Assembly (NCBI RefSeq): GCF_963691685.1
Contig: NZ_OY829290.1
Location: 2,418,001-2,482,000 of the forward strand
Reading direction: 5' to 3'
Origin: Thalassovita sp.
Lineage (GTDB): Bacteria; Pseudomonadota; Alphaproteobacteria; Rhodobacterales; Rhodobacteraceae
Length of the DNA stretch: 64,000 nt
Under the pieces are notes generated by a model. That model was given only the letters and a program-made list of their open reading frames with translations. It had not been told where the DNA came from and made no database searches. Of this stretch, positions 17,937 through 27,256 are shown piece after piece (position 1 is the first letter of the stretch; the number at the start of each line of letters is the position of its first letter). The translations under genes were made by a program, and so were the position numbers.

Positions 17937-18536
17937 TCACAGATACAGTCGGATCCAGTGATGCACTCGGGCGAAGGCCTCTTTGGCAGCGCTTTGCATC
18001 TGGTTTTCGTCTTCCGGGCACATCTGCACCGCTTCCAACGCGGCGGTGAACTGTTTCCAATGCCGGCCCCTGCCACCATCGGCGGGGGCAAGGTGGCGCG
18101 CGCCAAATTCAGCCGAAAGATCCAGTTTGCGCGCCAGTTTCAACAGAACCGCCGCGCCCAGGTTTGATCCCTCCACCACATAGAGCCACCCCAGCGCCTG
18201 CGGCAGGGACCATGTGGATGCGGCATCGAAATAGGCGGGTTGCGGATCGGCACTGAGGCCCAGATCCGCAAGATCCTGTTGCACCTGACGCAGGCGCAGG
18301 CGTTCCGCCAGATCCGGCACGATCTGCGCCAAAGCGTGATCCTGATAGAGCGCGGCCACATCGCCGTGCAGGGCCAGCTGCATCCGCAAAAAGCCCGCGT
18401 AGCGGTCCAGATCCGCAAAAGGATTGGCTGCCATAATGGCATCATCAACGGTTTGGTGGGTGGATTGCGTCGCCAGTTTCAGCGCCCGCATCCGAGGTAT
18501 GGCAGCCTCGCATGGTTTTAAATCTGCGTCAGACAT
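17937..18536 (-). CDS. Biliverdin-producing heme oxygenase
   Basis: A 199-residue all-alpha protein of the heme oxygenase family, which opens heme to biliverdin, CO and iron. The proximal ligand is probably His27 in LKLATQSTHQTVDDAI, and the distal helix region is ALGWLYVVEGSNLGAAVL. It lies directly downstream of the TonB-dependent receptor, FecR and FecI on the same strand (gap about 80 bp). This makes heme a likely ligand for that uptake system. A bacteriophytochrome-linked role is less likely, since no phytochrome gene is nearby. Confidence 0.82.
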   Translation of the reverse strand: MSDADLKPCEAAIPRMRALKLATQSTHQTVDDAIMAANPFADLDRYAGFLRMQLALHGDVAALYQDHALAQIVPDLAERLRLRQVQQDLADLGLSADPQPAYFDAASTWSLPQALGWLYVVEGSNLGAAVLLKLARKLDLSAEFGARHLAPADGGRGRHWKQFTAALEAVQMCPEDENQMQSAAKEAFARVHHWIRLYL

Positions 18537-18618
18537 TGCGCCCCTCTTTCTTCGTTCATGTCCGGGCCAACTGCTGGCCGCAAAGGTCCAGGGCAGCCGT
18601 GGCCGCCCCGGAGGATGA

Positions 18619-21306
18619 TCAGAAATGCGCCGTCAATGAAACGTTCAGCGTCCGGCCCGGGGCCGGCTGTTGGGCGCTGCCCAGCGGGTCCACATAGTAG
18701 ACGTCTGTCACATTCTCGATGCTGAGGTTGCCGGTGATATTCTCGGCAAATTTATAATCCGCAAAGAGATCGAGCGTTGTGTAAGGGTCCCACTTCACCT
18801 GCGAGATAAACAGCGCCAGACCCTGACCGGTGACCGTCCCATGGCTGGCAGCGCGTGGGCCGACGTGCAGCACCCGGCCGCCAACAGTCAGACGATCCTG
18901 CATCAGCTTTTGCGACAGGGTCAGCGACAGGCTGTATTCCGGCGGGATCTGGTTGGTGGCGTAATCGCCATAAAGCGATTCATTCTTACAGGCCTCGCCC
19001 TTTTTACAGAAGGACACATCAGTGTAGTAATTGGCCGCCAGATCAGCCGCAAAACCACCGCGTTCGTAGCGTCCTGCCAGTTCAAAGCCCGAGAATTTGG
19101 CCTTGTCCAGGTTCATCAGGTAGAGGCCGGAATAGCCCTGCGGCGTGTCGCCAAATTCACGGGCCACGTAGCCGTCCACTTCCCAGTTGAAGTAGCCAAG
19201 TTTCACAAAGGCCTGATCTTCTGCCGCGAAAAGACCGCCGCGGGTGTGGTTCACGCCCAGTTCCCAGCTGACATTGCGTTCGCCATCCAGCTCATTTGGC
19301 ACGGCCAGACCGGCGGGACCGGATGAGGTGGCTTCGCTGACACTGGGGGAGCGCAGGGCGTTTGCGTAATTGGCATAGAAGGTGCTGGCATCAGTGACGT
19401 CATAAGAAACGCCTAATGAATGCCCCCAGCCAGCATCTTCCCGCGCCGGCCATGCGGGGAAATAGGGATTTTCCGGGCGGGTGTCCTCAATCTCATACGA
19501 CAGGTAGCGCAGACCGGCGTTCAGCGTCAGGCGGTCGTTCACCTCTAATGCACCTTTCAGGAAGGCCGCATATTCGCGTTTTTCACCAAACGAGGTGTCC
19601 ACATCCGACTGCGAGATCGGATCATCCGCCGGGGCGTTTTCCTGTGCCAGATAGGACAGGCCCGCATCCAGCTGCAATTCGCCCAAGCCGGTGCTCAGCC
19701 GCGAGGTGTTGATGATGTCCCAGCCCCACTGTTTGTTGATCTGAATGGCTTTGTTGTAGGTGGGTGAGCCGGTGCCATAGGCGCGGAAATGTGGGCCGGT
19801 CCGCTCCATCTCCGTGCCCCAGAGCGTGGCGGTGAGGTCAACAAGACTGTTGTCTGCAGGCGCCCAGCGATATTCCAGACTGGCGTTTTTCAGATCGGTT
19901 TCGGTGACGGCCCAGCTCTGCGTGGCTTGGGACATGTTATCCTGCAGCAACCAGGACGGGCTATCACCCGCCTCCCCCAGATAACCGTTGTAGGTCAGCT
20001 TGACGCTTTGATTGTCGCCGAAGGACCATTTGGCTTTGGCCAGCACCGATTTGCTTTCCAGCGACGTGTTCAGCACCTCTTCGCCAGCGCGGTAGTTGGC
20101 AATGCCGCCCGCTTCCCAATAGTTGTCGACCGTGCGGCAGGTGCCGAAGCTACAGACATCGCGTGCACCGGTATTCACCGGATCCACATGCGGCCCGTTG
20201 GTGCCCGCGTGGTAATTGCCACGTTTGCGTTTTGAATAGCCCAGCAGCAGCTCCAGCTGATCCCCGTCATAGGCAAAGATCACGCTACCGTTGCCACCGG
20301 TGGGATCAAACGTGCCGGGGCGGTCCATCCCATCCGGGGAGGCCACCGGCGTTGTGTCGCCCCAGGGTGAGTTGTTGAACTCATACCCGGCCGAGGGCAG
20401 ATTGCTGGGGTTGTCCGGGTCCAGCGCCGGATCAGAGGAATTGGTGCTGAAACCGCCCTTGATCTTGAAGCCCACCTTCTTGCCCTCTTGCACGATATCG
20501 CCCGCCTCAATGGTGCGCAGTGCCACACTGCCGGCGATCCCGCGCGAACTCATGTCACCGCCTTTGGTGATATCGACCCCGGCAACAAAATCCGTGTCGA
20601 TGTAGGACCGCGCAGACATGCCCTGATAGGCTTGGTTCACTTCAATGCCGTTGCTGGTGCCATCGACCGTCACGGCAACACGGCCCATGCCCTGCATGCC
20701 GCGAATATTCACATCCACCGCACCCGCATTGTTGCGCGCATCCCCCGAGGAGACGCTGGGCGTGCCGCGAAACAGATCCGCCGCATCCGAGCCGGGGAAA
20801 CGGTCCAGCACGTTACCGTCAATGTATTCCACCGCGCCGGGGGTTTCGTAAGGCGAATAGACCGTCATCGCCAATTGATCGGATTGCAGCAGGATCGGCG
20901 CCAGCGGCACCGCATCGCCCGAGGCCTGCGGCAAAGCCTGATCTTCGGCCGCAATCGGGGTGATCACCACCGCCTTGGGGCTGGTGAACTGAAACTCCAA
21001 CCCGGTGTCAAACAGGATCCGGGCCAATGCCGCCTGCGGTGACAGTGCGCCGCGCGCACCTTGTGAGGTTTTGCCGCGTGTCAGCGCGCTGGGATACACC
21101 AGCTGGAGGTTGGTCTGTTGCGCCAGCGTCAGCAGCGCCTGTTCCAGCGGCCCGGCGCCGATGGCAACCTCAACAACCGCGGCGGGGCTGCTGGCTGTGG
21201 CTGTCTGCGCCTGTGCCCCGGCGGCAAAGGCAATCAGCGAAATCCCCGCCATCATCGCGCTCAGCAACGGTGTGCGGGTGTTTCGGTTTGGTCGTGCAAT
21301 GGTCAT
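18619..21306 (-). CDS. TonB-dependent receptor with signalling (STN) domain, probably heme/iron uptake
   Basis: An outer-membrane transporter of 895 residues. Signal peptide about 1-33 (SLIAFAAGAQAQ). The STN/secretin-like signalling domain is near 50-110 (LTLAQQTNLQLVYPSAL, then GLEFQFTSPKAVVI). The plug is about 140-260 (GTPSVSSGDARNNAGAVDVNIRGM), followed by a 22-stranded-type barrel ending in the typical terminal Phe (NVSLTAHF). The STN domain contacts a FecR-type protein, and fecR and fecI genes lie just upstream. The heme oxygenase next door suggests heme as ligand; I do not see the classic FRAP/NPNL heme motifs clearly. Confidence 0.9.
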   Translation of the reverse strand: MTIARPNRNTRTPLLSAMMAGISLIAFAAGAQAQTATASSPAAVVEVAIGAGPLEQALLTLAQQTNLQLVYPSALTRGKTSQGARGALSPQAALARILFDTGLEFQFTSPKAVVITPIAAEDQALPQASGDAVPLAPILLQSDQLAMTVYSPYETPGAVEYIDGNVLDRFPGSDAADLFRGTPSVSSGDARNNAGAVDVNIRGMQGMGRVAVTVDGTSNGIEVNQAYQGMSARSYIDTDFVAGVDITKGGDMSSRGIAGSVALRTIEAGDIVQEGKKVGFKIKGGFSTNSSDPALDPDNPSNLPSAGYEFNNSPWGDTTPVASPDGMDRPGTFDPTGGNGSVIFAYDGDQLELLLGYSKRKRGNYHAGTNGPHVDPVNTGARDVCSFGTCRTVDNYWEAGGIANYRAGEEVLNTSLESKSVLAKAKWSFGDNQSVKLTYNGYLGEAGDSPSWLLQDNMSQATQSWAVTETDLKNASLEYRWAPADNSLVDLTATLWGTEMERTGPHFRAYGTGSPTYNKAIQINKQWGWDIINTSRLSTGLGELQLDAGLSYLAQENAPADDPISQSDVDTSFGEKREYAAFLKGALEVNDRLTLNAGLRYLSYEIEDTRPENPYFPAWPAREDAGWGHSLGVSYDVTDASTFYANYANALRSPSVSEATSSGPAGLAVPNELDGERNVSWELGVNHTRGGLFAAEDQAFVKLGYFNWEVDGYVAREFGDTPQGYSGLYLMNLDKAKFSGFELAGRYERGGFAADLAANYYTDVSFCKKGEACKNESLYGDYATNQIPPEYSLSLTLSQKLMQDRLTVGGRVLHVGPRAASHGTVTGQGLALFISQVKWDPYTTLDLFADYKFAENITGNLSIENVTDVYYVDPLGSAQQPAPGRTLNVSLTAHF

Positions 21307-21330
21307 TCGTGTCTCTTCCGTCCCGTTTTG

Positions 21331-21357
21331 GGGCGCCGCCTGTCCTTTGCGGCGCCC
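21331..21357 (-). other. Intercistronic hairpin before the TonB receptor
   Basis: A perfect 9-bp stem GGGCGCCGC/GCGGCGCCC with a 9-nt loop lies between fecR and the receptor gene. On the coding strand it is followed only by CAAAA, so full termination is unlikely. It may attenuate or stabilise the message. Confidence 0.5.
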
Positions 21358-21409
21358 TTCGACTGGTTAAGAGTCGGGAAAACGGAACCTCCTGACGTCG
21401 GATCTGAAA

Positions 21410-22354
21410 TTATTTTCGCACCACCGCCAAAGCACCGCCCAAACGGTGCACCTGCAGGCTGAGGCTGAGCGCCAGCGTGTCGAGCGCCGCCTCCACATCG
21501 GTGAGGTCAAAAGCGCCGGAGACATGCATCGCCGCCAGTTCCTCCCCCAGCACCATGATCTGCCCGCCACGGTAGCGTTCCAGCACCGCCAGAACGTCTG
21601 ACAGCGCCGTGTCGGAGAAGACCACCGTGCCATGACGCCAGGCCAGCAGCTGGTCCACATCGCCAGACACCGGGGGCAAGGTGCCGGCATCGCTGTCGCG
21701 GGCACTGTCGCCCGCACCCAGAACGCGGCGGGCCTCACCGGCACTGACGCGCACCCGGCCCTCGGCCACCAGCACCGCCTGATCCCGCGCTGCGCCCATT
21801 TCGCCAGCGCTGAATCGGGTGCCCAGCACCGTCGCCGTAAGGCCTTGCGTGTCGACAACAAAGGGCCGTTCAGGGTCTGAGACCACATCGAAGTAGGCCT
21901 CCCCGCGCAGAACGGTGATCCGGCGTTCCCCGGCGCCCATCGCGATCTGAACCGCGCTGTCGGTGTTCAGCGTCACTGCGCTGCCATCCGCAAGGGTGAT
22001 CTGGCGCACTTCGCCGGTGACGGTGAAATGATCCGCCCGCCAACGGTCCAGATAGGGTGTCTGGGCAAAGAGGTAGCCCATGCCGCAGACCGCCAGAACC
22101 GTCGCGATACGGCGCGGTAAGGCGCGGCGGCGTTGAAGCTTCTGCAGGTGGCCCTCGGGCAGTTCCACCTCAGACAGGTCACCCCACAGGCGGGAAAATT
22201 CCCCATAAAGCGTCTGGTTCTCCGGCGCCTCTTTCAGCCACAGCCGAAACCGGTGACGATCCTCAGCACTGGCATCACCTGACTGCAGCCGTGCCACCCA
22301 GGCAGCCGCCTGATGCTGCCGGTCCGCGGCGTCTATCTGCATCTGCTCAGCCAT
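21410..22354 (-). CDS. FecR-type anti-sigma/sigma-regulator protein
   Basis: A 314-residue inner-membrane sensor of the FecR family. A cytoplasmic N-terminal DUF4880-like part (AAWVARLQSGDASAEDRHRF...LYGEFSRLW) is followed by one membrane segment near residues 86-102. The periplasmic FecR domain is about 110-210 (FTVTGEVRQITLADGSAVTLNTDS, then VLRGEAYFDV), with a C-terminal STN-like part (LSDVLAVLERYRGGQIMV). It relays the receptor signal to the ECF sigma factor. Its start overlaps the fecI stop by 8 bp. Confidence 0.9.
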   Translation of the reverse strand: MAEQMQIDAADRQHQAAAWVARLQSGDASAEDRHRFRLWLKEAPENQTLYGEFSRLWGDLSEVELPEGHLQKLQRRRALPRRIATVLAVCGMGYLFAQTPYLDRWRADHFTVTGEVRQITLADGSAVTLNTDSAVQIAMGAGERRITVLRGEAYFDVVSDPERPFVVDTQGLTATVLGTRFSAGEMGAARDQAVLVAEGRVRVSAGEARRVLGAGDSARDSDAGTLPPVSGDVDQLLAWRHGTVVFSDTALSDVLAVLERYRGGQIMVLGEELAAMHVSGAFDLTDVEAALDTLALSLSLQVHRLGGALAVVRK

Positions 22355-22865
22355 CCAGCGCCTCCAGCAGGGTGCGGCATTGCAGCAGCGCCCGAATGAT
22401 GTGTTTTTCCACCATATTGCGTGAAATCCCCAGCTCCTGCGCGATTTCGGCGTTGGTCATCCCATGCAACCGGCTGAGGATAAACACCTGCTGGCAGCGA
22501 TTGGGCAGACGGCAGATCTCCTGCGCCATCCGTTTCAGCGCCTGCCGGCTGTGAACGATCCGTTCCTGTCCGGGCAGATCATCTGCCACATCCGGTGCCA
22601 GCGCCCCGACATCGAACACCTCACTTTGCCGGCGCAACTGATCATTGTTGCGCTGCACCACCGAACGGGCCACCTGAAACAGATAGGCCTGCGGGTTTTC
22701 AATCGCCTCACCGCGTGCGCGTTTCAGCAACCGCAAGAAGGTTTCCTGCGTCATATCCGCCGCCTCATCCCGGCGCAGCAATTTGCGGGAAAAATAGCGC
22801 AGCAAGCGACTGCGATGAGATGCGTGAAGGGATAAGATTAGATCGTGTTCGACCTGTGACATGTC
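22347..22865 (-). CDS. ECF RNA polymerase sigma factor, FecI type
   Basis: A 172-residue extracytoplasmic-function sigma factor. Region 2 contains RYFSRKLLRRDEAADMTQETFLRLL and region 4 contains VFILSRLHGMTNAEIAQELGISRNMVEKHI, with the helix-turn-helix. I take the ATG at 22865 (MSQVEHDLIL), because the upstream extension to 22958 has no family similarity. With FecR and the STN-bearing receptor it makes a cell-surface signalling cascade that would raise receptor expression when ligand is bound. Confidence 0.9.
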   Translation of the reverse strand, partial: DMSQVEHDLILSLHASHRSRLLRYFSRKLLRRDEAADMTQETFLRLLKRARGEAIENPQAYLFQVARSVVQRNNDQLRRQSEVFDVGALAPDVADDLPGQERIVHSRQALKRMAQEICRLPNRCQQVFILSRLHGMTNAEIAQELGISRNMVEKHIIRALLQCRTLLEALDG

Positions 22866-23024
22866 AGACCACCGCCCAGTAAGGAATTGGTATTCGCTAT
22901 GGCTGGCGCGGCTGACATCCGACGCGGCTATTGCTTGGAGTGGCCCACCCGTTAGCAATCTCGCCGGGCAAGTGCAAGGGCATCCGACGCGTCGTTTGAC
23001 GGGGAAGCTGGGCGGGAGGCGTGA

Positions 23025-24233
23025 TCAGCGGGGTCGACTAACGTGGGCCTTTCTGGCGGATTTTCTTTTAAAAACAAGGGTAATAACCAAGGCAACAGAC
23101 AGGGCTGCCCCCAACCAAAACGGTGCGGCGGAGCCGAAGCTGAACCAGATCCACCCCGCCAGAGCATTGCCGATCAGCAACACCAGACCGGTGACCAGAT
23201 TGAACGTGCCAAAGGCGCTGCCGCGCAAATGCTCTGGCGTTTGTGCCGCGATCAGGCTTGCCAGAAGGCCCTGCGAAAACCCCATGTGCAGCCCCCAGAG
23301 CACCGCCCCCAAAACAAACATCGCCGTGCCTGACGCCACTGCGATCACTGCATGTGCGGCGGCCAGAAACGCCAGGCTGATGGTCAGCAAGCCCCGGCTG
23401 CCCATACGGTCCGACAGGCGCCCAACCGGGTAGGCCGTCAGCCCATAGGCCGCGTGCAGGATCACAATCACCAACGGCACCCAGGTCGCGGAAAACCCGG
23501 CCTCCAACGCTTTGAGCAGCACAAAGGCCTCACTGAAGCGGGCTACCATCACCACAGCGGCAAAGCCGATGACAGCCCAGACCGGACGGGTCAGAAGCAG
23601 CGCGTCACGCAGTTTGAACCGTTTCTTTTTACGCGGTTCCGCGCTTTCAGGGGCCCGGACGAAAAAGATCAGCACCACCATCGCCAGGGCGGCAGGGATC
23701 GCCGCCAGCCAGAACACCTGGGTGAAAGACCCGGCAAAAAGCATCATCGCACCAATCGCCAGCAGCGGCCCGGCAAAGCCGCCCACCGTGTCGAGGGATT
23801 TGCGCAAGCCAAAGCTGGCGCCGCGTATCTCAGCCGGGGCAGCGGCAGCGATCATCGCATCGCGGGGCGCGCCACGGATACCTTTGCCCACACGGTCCAC
23901 AGATTTGGCCAGCACCACTTGATCCACGCTGACCGACAGCGGAAACAGCAGGCGTGACACAGCGGCCAGACCGTAGCCCAGCACCGCCAGCAGTTTGGCG
24001 CGTTGGCTCAGATCGGCCAGCAGTCCCGACAGGAACTTGGTCAAGGTCGCCACCGCCACCGCCGCGCCCTCAATCATACCCACGGCAAGGGCCGATGCCC
24101 CAAGACCCGTTGTCAGGTAGAGCGGCAGCAGCGTGTTCACCATCTCACTGGAGACATCCATCAACAGGCTGACAAATCCCAGCATCCAAACCGTCACCGG
24201 AATCGCCGGACGGGTCTGAAGGGTCTGCGTCAT
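23025..24233 (-). CDS. Major facilitator superfamily transporter
   Basis: A 12-helix MFS protein of 402 residues. The N-terminal half has FVSLLMDVSSEMVNTLLPLYL and the conserved loop DRVGKGIRGAPRDAMIAA between helices. This pattern is common in a family of putative drug or solute exporters (YcaD/Bcr-like relatives). A basic stretch PRKKKRF lies in the central loop and KRKSARKAHVSRPR closes the C-terminus. Substrate unknown. It stands between the fec genes and bacterioferritin, but separate promoter regions on both sides argue against co-transcription. Confidence 0.83.
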   Translation of the reverse strand: MTQTLQTRPAIPVTVWMLGFVSLLMDVSSEMVNTLLPLYLTTGLGASALAVGMIEGAAVAVATLTKFLSGLLADLSQRAKLLAVLGYGLAAVSRLLFPLSVSVDQVVLAKSVDRVGKGIRGAPRDAMIAAAAPAEIRGASFGLRKSLDTVGGFAGPLLAIGAMMLFAGSFTQVFWLAAIPAALAMVVLIFFVRAPESAEPRKKKRFKLRDALLLTRPVWAVIGFAAVVMVARFSEAFVLLKALEAGFSATWVPLVIVILHAAYGLTAYPVGRLSDRMGSRGLLTISLAFLAAAHAVIAVASGTAMFVLGAVLWGLHMGFSQGLLASLIAAQTPEHLRGSAFGTFNLVTGLVLLIGNALAGWIWFSFGSAAPFWLGAALSVALVITLVFKRKSARKAHVSRPR

Positions 24234-24460
24234 CGCTGGCCACCCCGCATTTGGTGGTGCCGCCGCCTGCCGCGATTGCCCTGTTCGTTGCGCATAGCTG
24301 TGTCGCCCCTGATAGCCGGGCGCCTCAGTTGCCCCGGCAGTGCCCAGATCCTCGGGGGATCGGGCCTACAATTCTAGCGCGACTATAGGGGCAGCGGTTT
24401 CAGGTGCAATGGGCAAGCGCTTGATGGTTGCGGAATCGCAAGGGATCAGTCCAAACGCAA

Positions 24461-24487
24461 AAGGGCGCAGCCGGCGCCGCGCCCTTC
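24461..24487 (-). terminator. Terminator after bacterioferritin
   Basis: On the minus strand a GC-rich hairpin with arms GGGCGC/GCGCCC is followed by TTTTG, about 20 bp after the bfr stop. Confidence 0.7.
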
Positions 24488-24506
24488 TGACCCCGAGGGG
24501 ACGGGA

Positions 24507-24995
24507 TTATTCTTCGATGTCGTTTGCGGAATCCGCGTTCAGCTGGTTGTAGTTGGCCGAGCCGATGTCATCGAGCAGACCGATCTGGGTCTCAAGGAAG
24601 TCGACATGGCCCTGTTCGTCCATGATCAGATCCTGGAACAGCTGCATGGAGGCATAATCGCCCACTTCATCACAGTATTTGCGCGCCTCGGCATAAAGCG
24701 CCACCGCTTCCAGCTCGACCTCCAAGTCGCAGGTCAGTGTTTCGCGCACGTTCTCGCCAATTTTCAGCGGGTTCAGGCTTTGCAGATTGGGCATGCCTTC
24801 CAGGAAGATGATGCGGTCGATCAGCTTGTCGGCGTGCTCCATCTCCTCGATGCTTTCTTCCCGCATCTTTTTGGCCAGTTTGGTCACACCCCAGTCGTTC
24901 TGCAGACGATAATGCAGCCAGAACTGGCTGACCGCGGTCAGCTCATGTTTCAGTGCTGCGTTGAGATATTCGATTACCTTTTTGTCACCTTTCAT
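24507..24995 (-). CDS. bfr: Bacterioferritin
   Basis: A 162-residue heme-containing iron-storage protein. The ferroxidase ligands are present at the expected places: Glu18 in LKHELT, Glu51 and His54 in EEMEHADKL, and Glu and His in MDEQGHVDFLE. Met52, the heme ligand at the subunit interface, is also present. I start at the ATG at 24995 (MKGDKKVIEYLN), after GGAGGA. An Irr-like box lies 61-77 bp upstream, so iron-dependent control is expected. No bacterioferritin-associated ferredoxin gene is adjacent. Confidence 0.95.
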   Translation of the reverse strand: MKGDKKVIEYLNAALKHELTAVSQFWLHYRLQNDWGVTKLAKKMREESIEEMEHADKLIDRIIFLEGMPNLQSLNPLKIGENVRETLTCDLEVELEAVALYAEARKYCDEVGDYASMQLFQDLIMDEQGHVDFLETQIGLLDDIGSANYNQLNADSANDIEE

Positions 24996-25055
24996 GGGGC
25001 GTCCTCCTGTTCTGGCTGTCCGCGCCAAGGGGCGCAGCGCTGCTGGTCACCCAAG

Positions 25056-25072
25056 TTTAGAACCTCTCTAAA
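25056..25072. promoter_or_regulatory. Irr box (ICE motif) upstream of bfr
   Basis: TTTAGAACCTCTCTAAA has perfect 6-bp inverted arms (TTTAGA/TCTAAA) and differs at one position from the ICE consensus TTTAGAA-N3-TTCTAAA, bound by the iron-response regulator Irr in alphaproteobacteria. It lies 61-77 bp before the bfr ATG. Binding under iron limitation would repress iron storage. Confidence 0.65.
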
Positions 25073-25341
25073 ACGAAGCAATATGCGGGGGTGAATTTTG
25101 TTTGACGAAACTAGTAATTATCATCTCAATTTCGACTTTTAAATATCTGATTTCATGGCATAAAATTTATCTTATCAAAAATTTCATCTGACAATTTCTG
25201 TCTAGAATTTTGCTGCCGAAATTTCCCCAAAATCCACGCCAAATTCGGCAATTTTTCCGAGATAATTTCTCGACGGAATCAATCAGTTTTTCTGAAACGC
25301 TACCGATTGCCCACGGACTGACACCCGACACACAGCCGACC
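25073..25341. other. AT-rich intergenic region
   Basis: About 270 bp, clearly more AT-rich than anything else nearby, between the GT2 end and the bfr promoter. An imperfect inverted repeat (TGCCGAAATTT at 25214-25224, AAATTCGGCA at 25241-25250) is followed on the plus strand by ATTTTT, but no plus-strand gene precedes it. No reading frame with gene-like content is seen. Confidence 0.45.
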
Positions 25342-27242
25342 TTAGGCGTCCCGCAGCGCCTTGTCGGGATCGCGTTCACGGGACCGGCGGGAATAGAGGT
25401 GACGCCCCTGCCCTTTGAGGACAATCGACAGATTGCTTTCGAGGGTGAAAAAGGCCCGCAACACCCTAAACACCAGATACTCCGGCAGGTACAACAGCGC
25501 CTTTGGCATGCCATTGATCAGCACGCAGATCACCGCCAAGCAGGCCGGGGCGCCGATCATCACGGCCAGAATTGCCTGATAGGGAATTTGGCGAAACTCC
25601 TGACTGGGCATGCGAAGAGCAGCATACCAAACAGGATCAGCGGCACCATCATGGCGCGGAGCGCGGAGTTGATTAACATGTAGGGCAGCATCACCTTGCC
25701 CCGGACCGACAGGCGCCGCGAATAGATCAGATCCCGACACCGGGCGGAGATATGATAGACCGAGCGGAACCAGCGCATCCGCTGTTCGCGCATATGCGCG
25801 TAGGTCGCGGGCACTTCGCTGATGAACTGAATGCGCGGATCCACAACCAGCTTGTAGCCCAATTCGCCGATCCTCAGCGACATGTCGGTGTCTTCGCCGT
25901 TCATGCCCTGTACAAATCCGCCCAACTGGCGCGGCAGTTCCGTACGGTAGAGGGCAAACATCCCCGGCACCCCAACAACCGAGTTCACCGCCGACAGGCC
26001 GACGCTGTAAAACCCGTGTTTCACCAGCAGTTCCAACATCCGCGCGCGATCAAACAGCCCGCCGCCGGGTGGGATCGGCAGGCCGCCCACCACCCCCACC
26101 TCAGGGTCGCGCATCCGCAGCATCGCATGGCTCAGCGCATCGGGGCCGACCTGCGTGTCCGCATCGATGCGGATCACAAATTCCGTCTCGGTTGCATCGA
26201 TCGCGGCGTTCAGCGCATGGGCCTTGCCGGGGGTTTTGACCTCAATCACCCGGCCGCGCGCCTGCACACATTTGGCCAGCGCAGCGCGCGCAACCGCATG
26301 GGTGCTGTCGGTTGAATTGTTGTCCATAATGAGGATCTGCACCGATCCGCCGTAACGCGCCGCGGCCTCATCGATGTGATGAATGGTTTCGGTCAGGATG
26401 TGCATTTCATTATGCGCGGGCACAATCACCGTCAGTGGCGGGCTAAAAGGCGTGGTGTCCAGCCGCACATTGTCGAGACGCGCCAGATTGTAGAGCAGCA
26501 AAAAGGTCAGCGGCAGGAACATCAGCACACCCGGCCCCACACCGCCCAGCATCGCAAAATTCCGCGCCCAGAGGATCGGCCCCTCCATATAGTAGGCCAC
26601 CATAAAGGTGATCACGCCCGCCACAGTCAAAACGCCAATCAGGCGGAAGATCAGATCGAACCGGCGCTTGCCGCGGAAGTCGACGACAATGCGTTCAGGC
26701 ATGGTGCCGCGTTCCATCAGCTTGAAGGAATAAAGCGCATAGCCCACCAGACCCGACAGGATCTCAATCACGGTCAGGTTGATCCAAACGTCGTAGAAGA
26801 TCTGCAGGATCACCGTCACCAGATCGATCAGTGAACAGGTGGCCAGAAAGGTGATAACCAGATCCGCCAGAAGCCCCAGACGCGCGCCCAATGTCCCCCT
26901 GCTGAACAGGCTGAAGGCGATGAAGTAGCACAGGAAGAATAGCCGCAGCGGCACCGAGTGGCTGCCGGAATACGGGGCCAGAACCAGATCCGCCGCCGGA
27001 AAAAACGCCTGCACCGCGGGCACCATGCGCAGGGTCCATAGCCCTGCCGCGGCAAGGCAGACAAAAAGCGCCAGAACCGCGAGGCCCCGCCAGCCCGCCA
27101 CAGGTCCGGCAAACTGGCGCGGGGCGGAATCGATGGAGGTGAACTCATGCTGCGAACGGCCCGTGGCCAACGGCGCGCCTTTGGCTGTTTTGCCCTTTTT
27201 CGCTGCGGTCTGGGCCGGGCGTGATGTGTCAGACTCCGCCAT
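25342..27242 (-). pseudogene. Membrane glycosyltransferase family 2 (processive polysaccharide synthase-like), frameshifted
   Basis: An inner-membrane GT2 enzyme resembling cellulose or hyaluronan synthases. N-terminal helices lie at about 50-230. The catalytic domain is at about 268-500 with TVIVPAHNEM, DNNSTDST, RIDADTQV (DxD), GEDTD and the QxxRW-type EQRMRW. The main frame ends early at 25560 after LLFACPVRSFAKF. The expected last helices and tail (QEFRQIPYQAILAVMIG to LESNLSIVLKGQGRHLYS) continue in another frame to 25342. One missing base near 25608-25614 explains this. The gene follows the BcsB-like gene by 14 bp. A sequencing error cannot be excluded; if real, the last helices are lost. 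Confidence 0.8.
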
Positions 27243-27256
27243 ATCGCCTCATGCCG

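Noticed and set aside
25201..25260. A plus-strand terminator-like hairpin followed by ATTTTT.
   Set aside because: There is no plus-strand gene upstream; it is probably a feature of AT-rich DNA.
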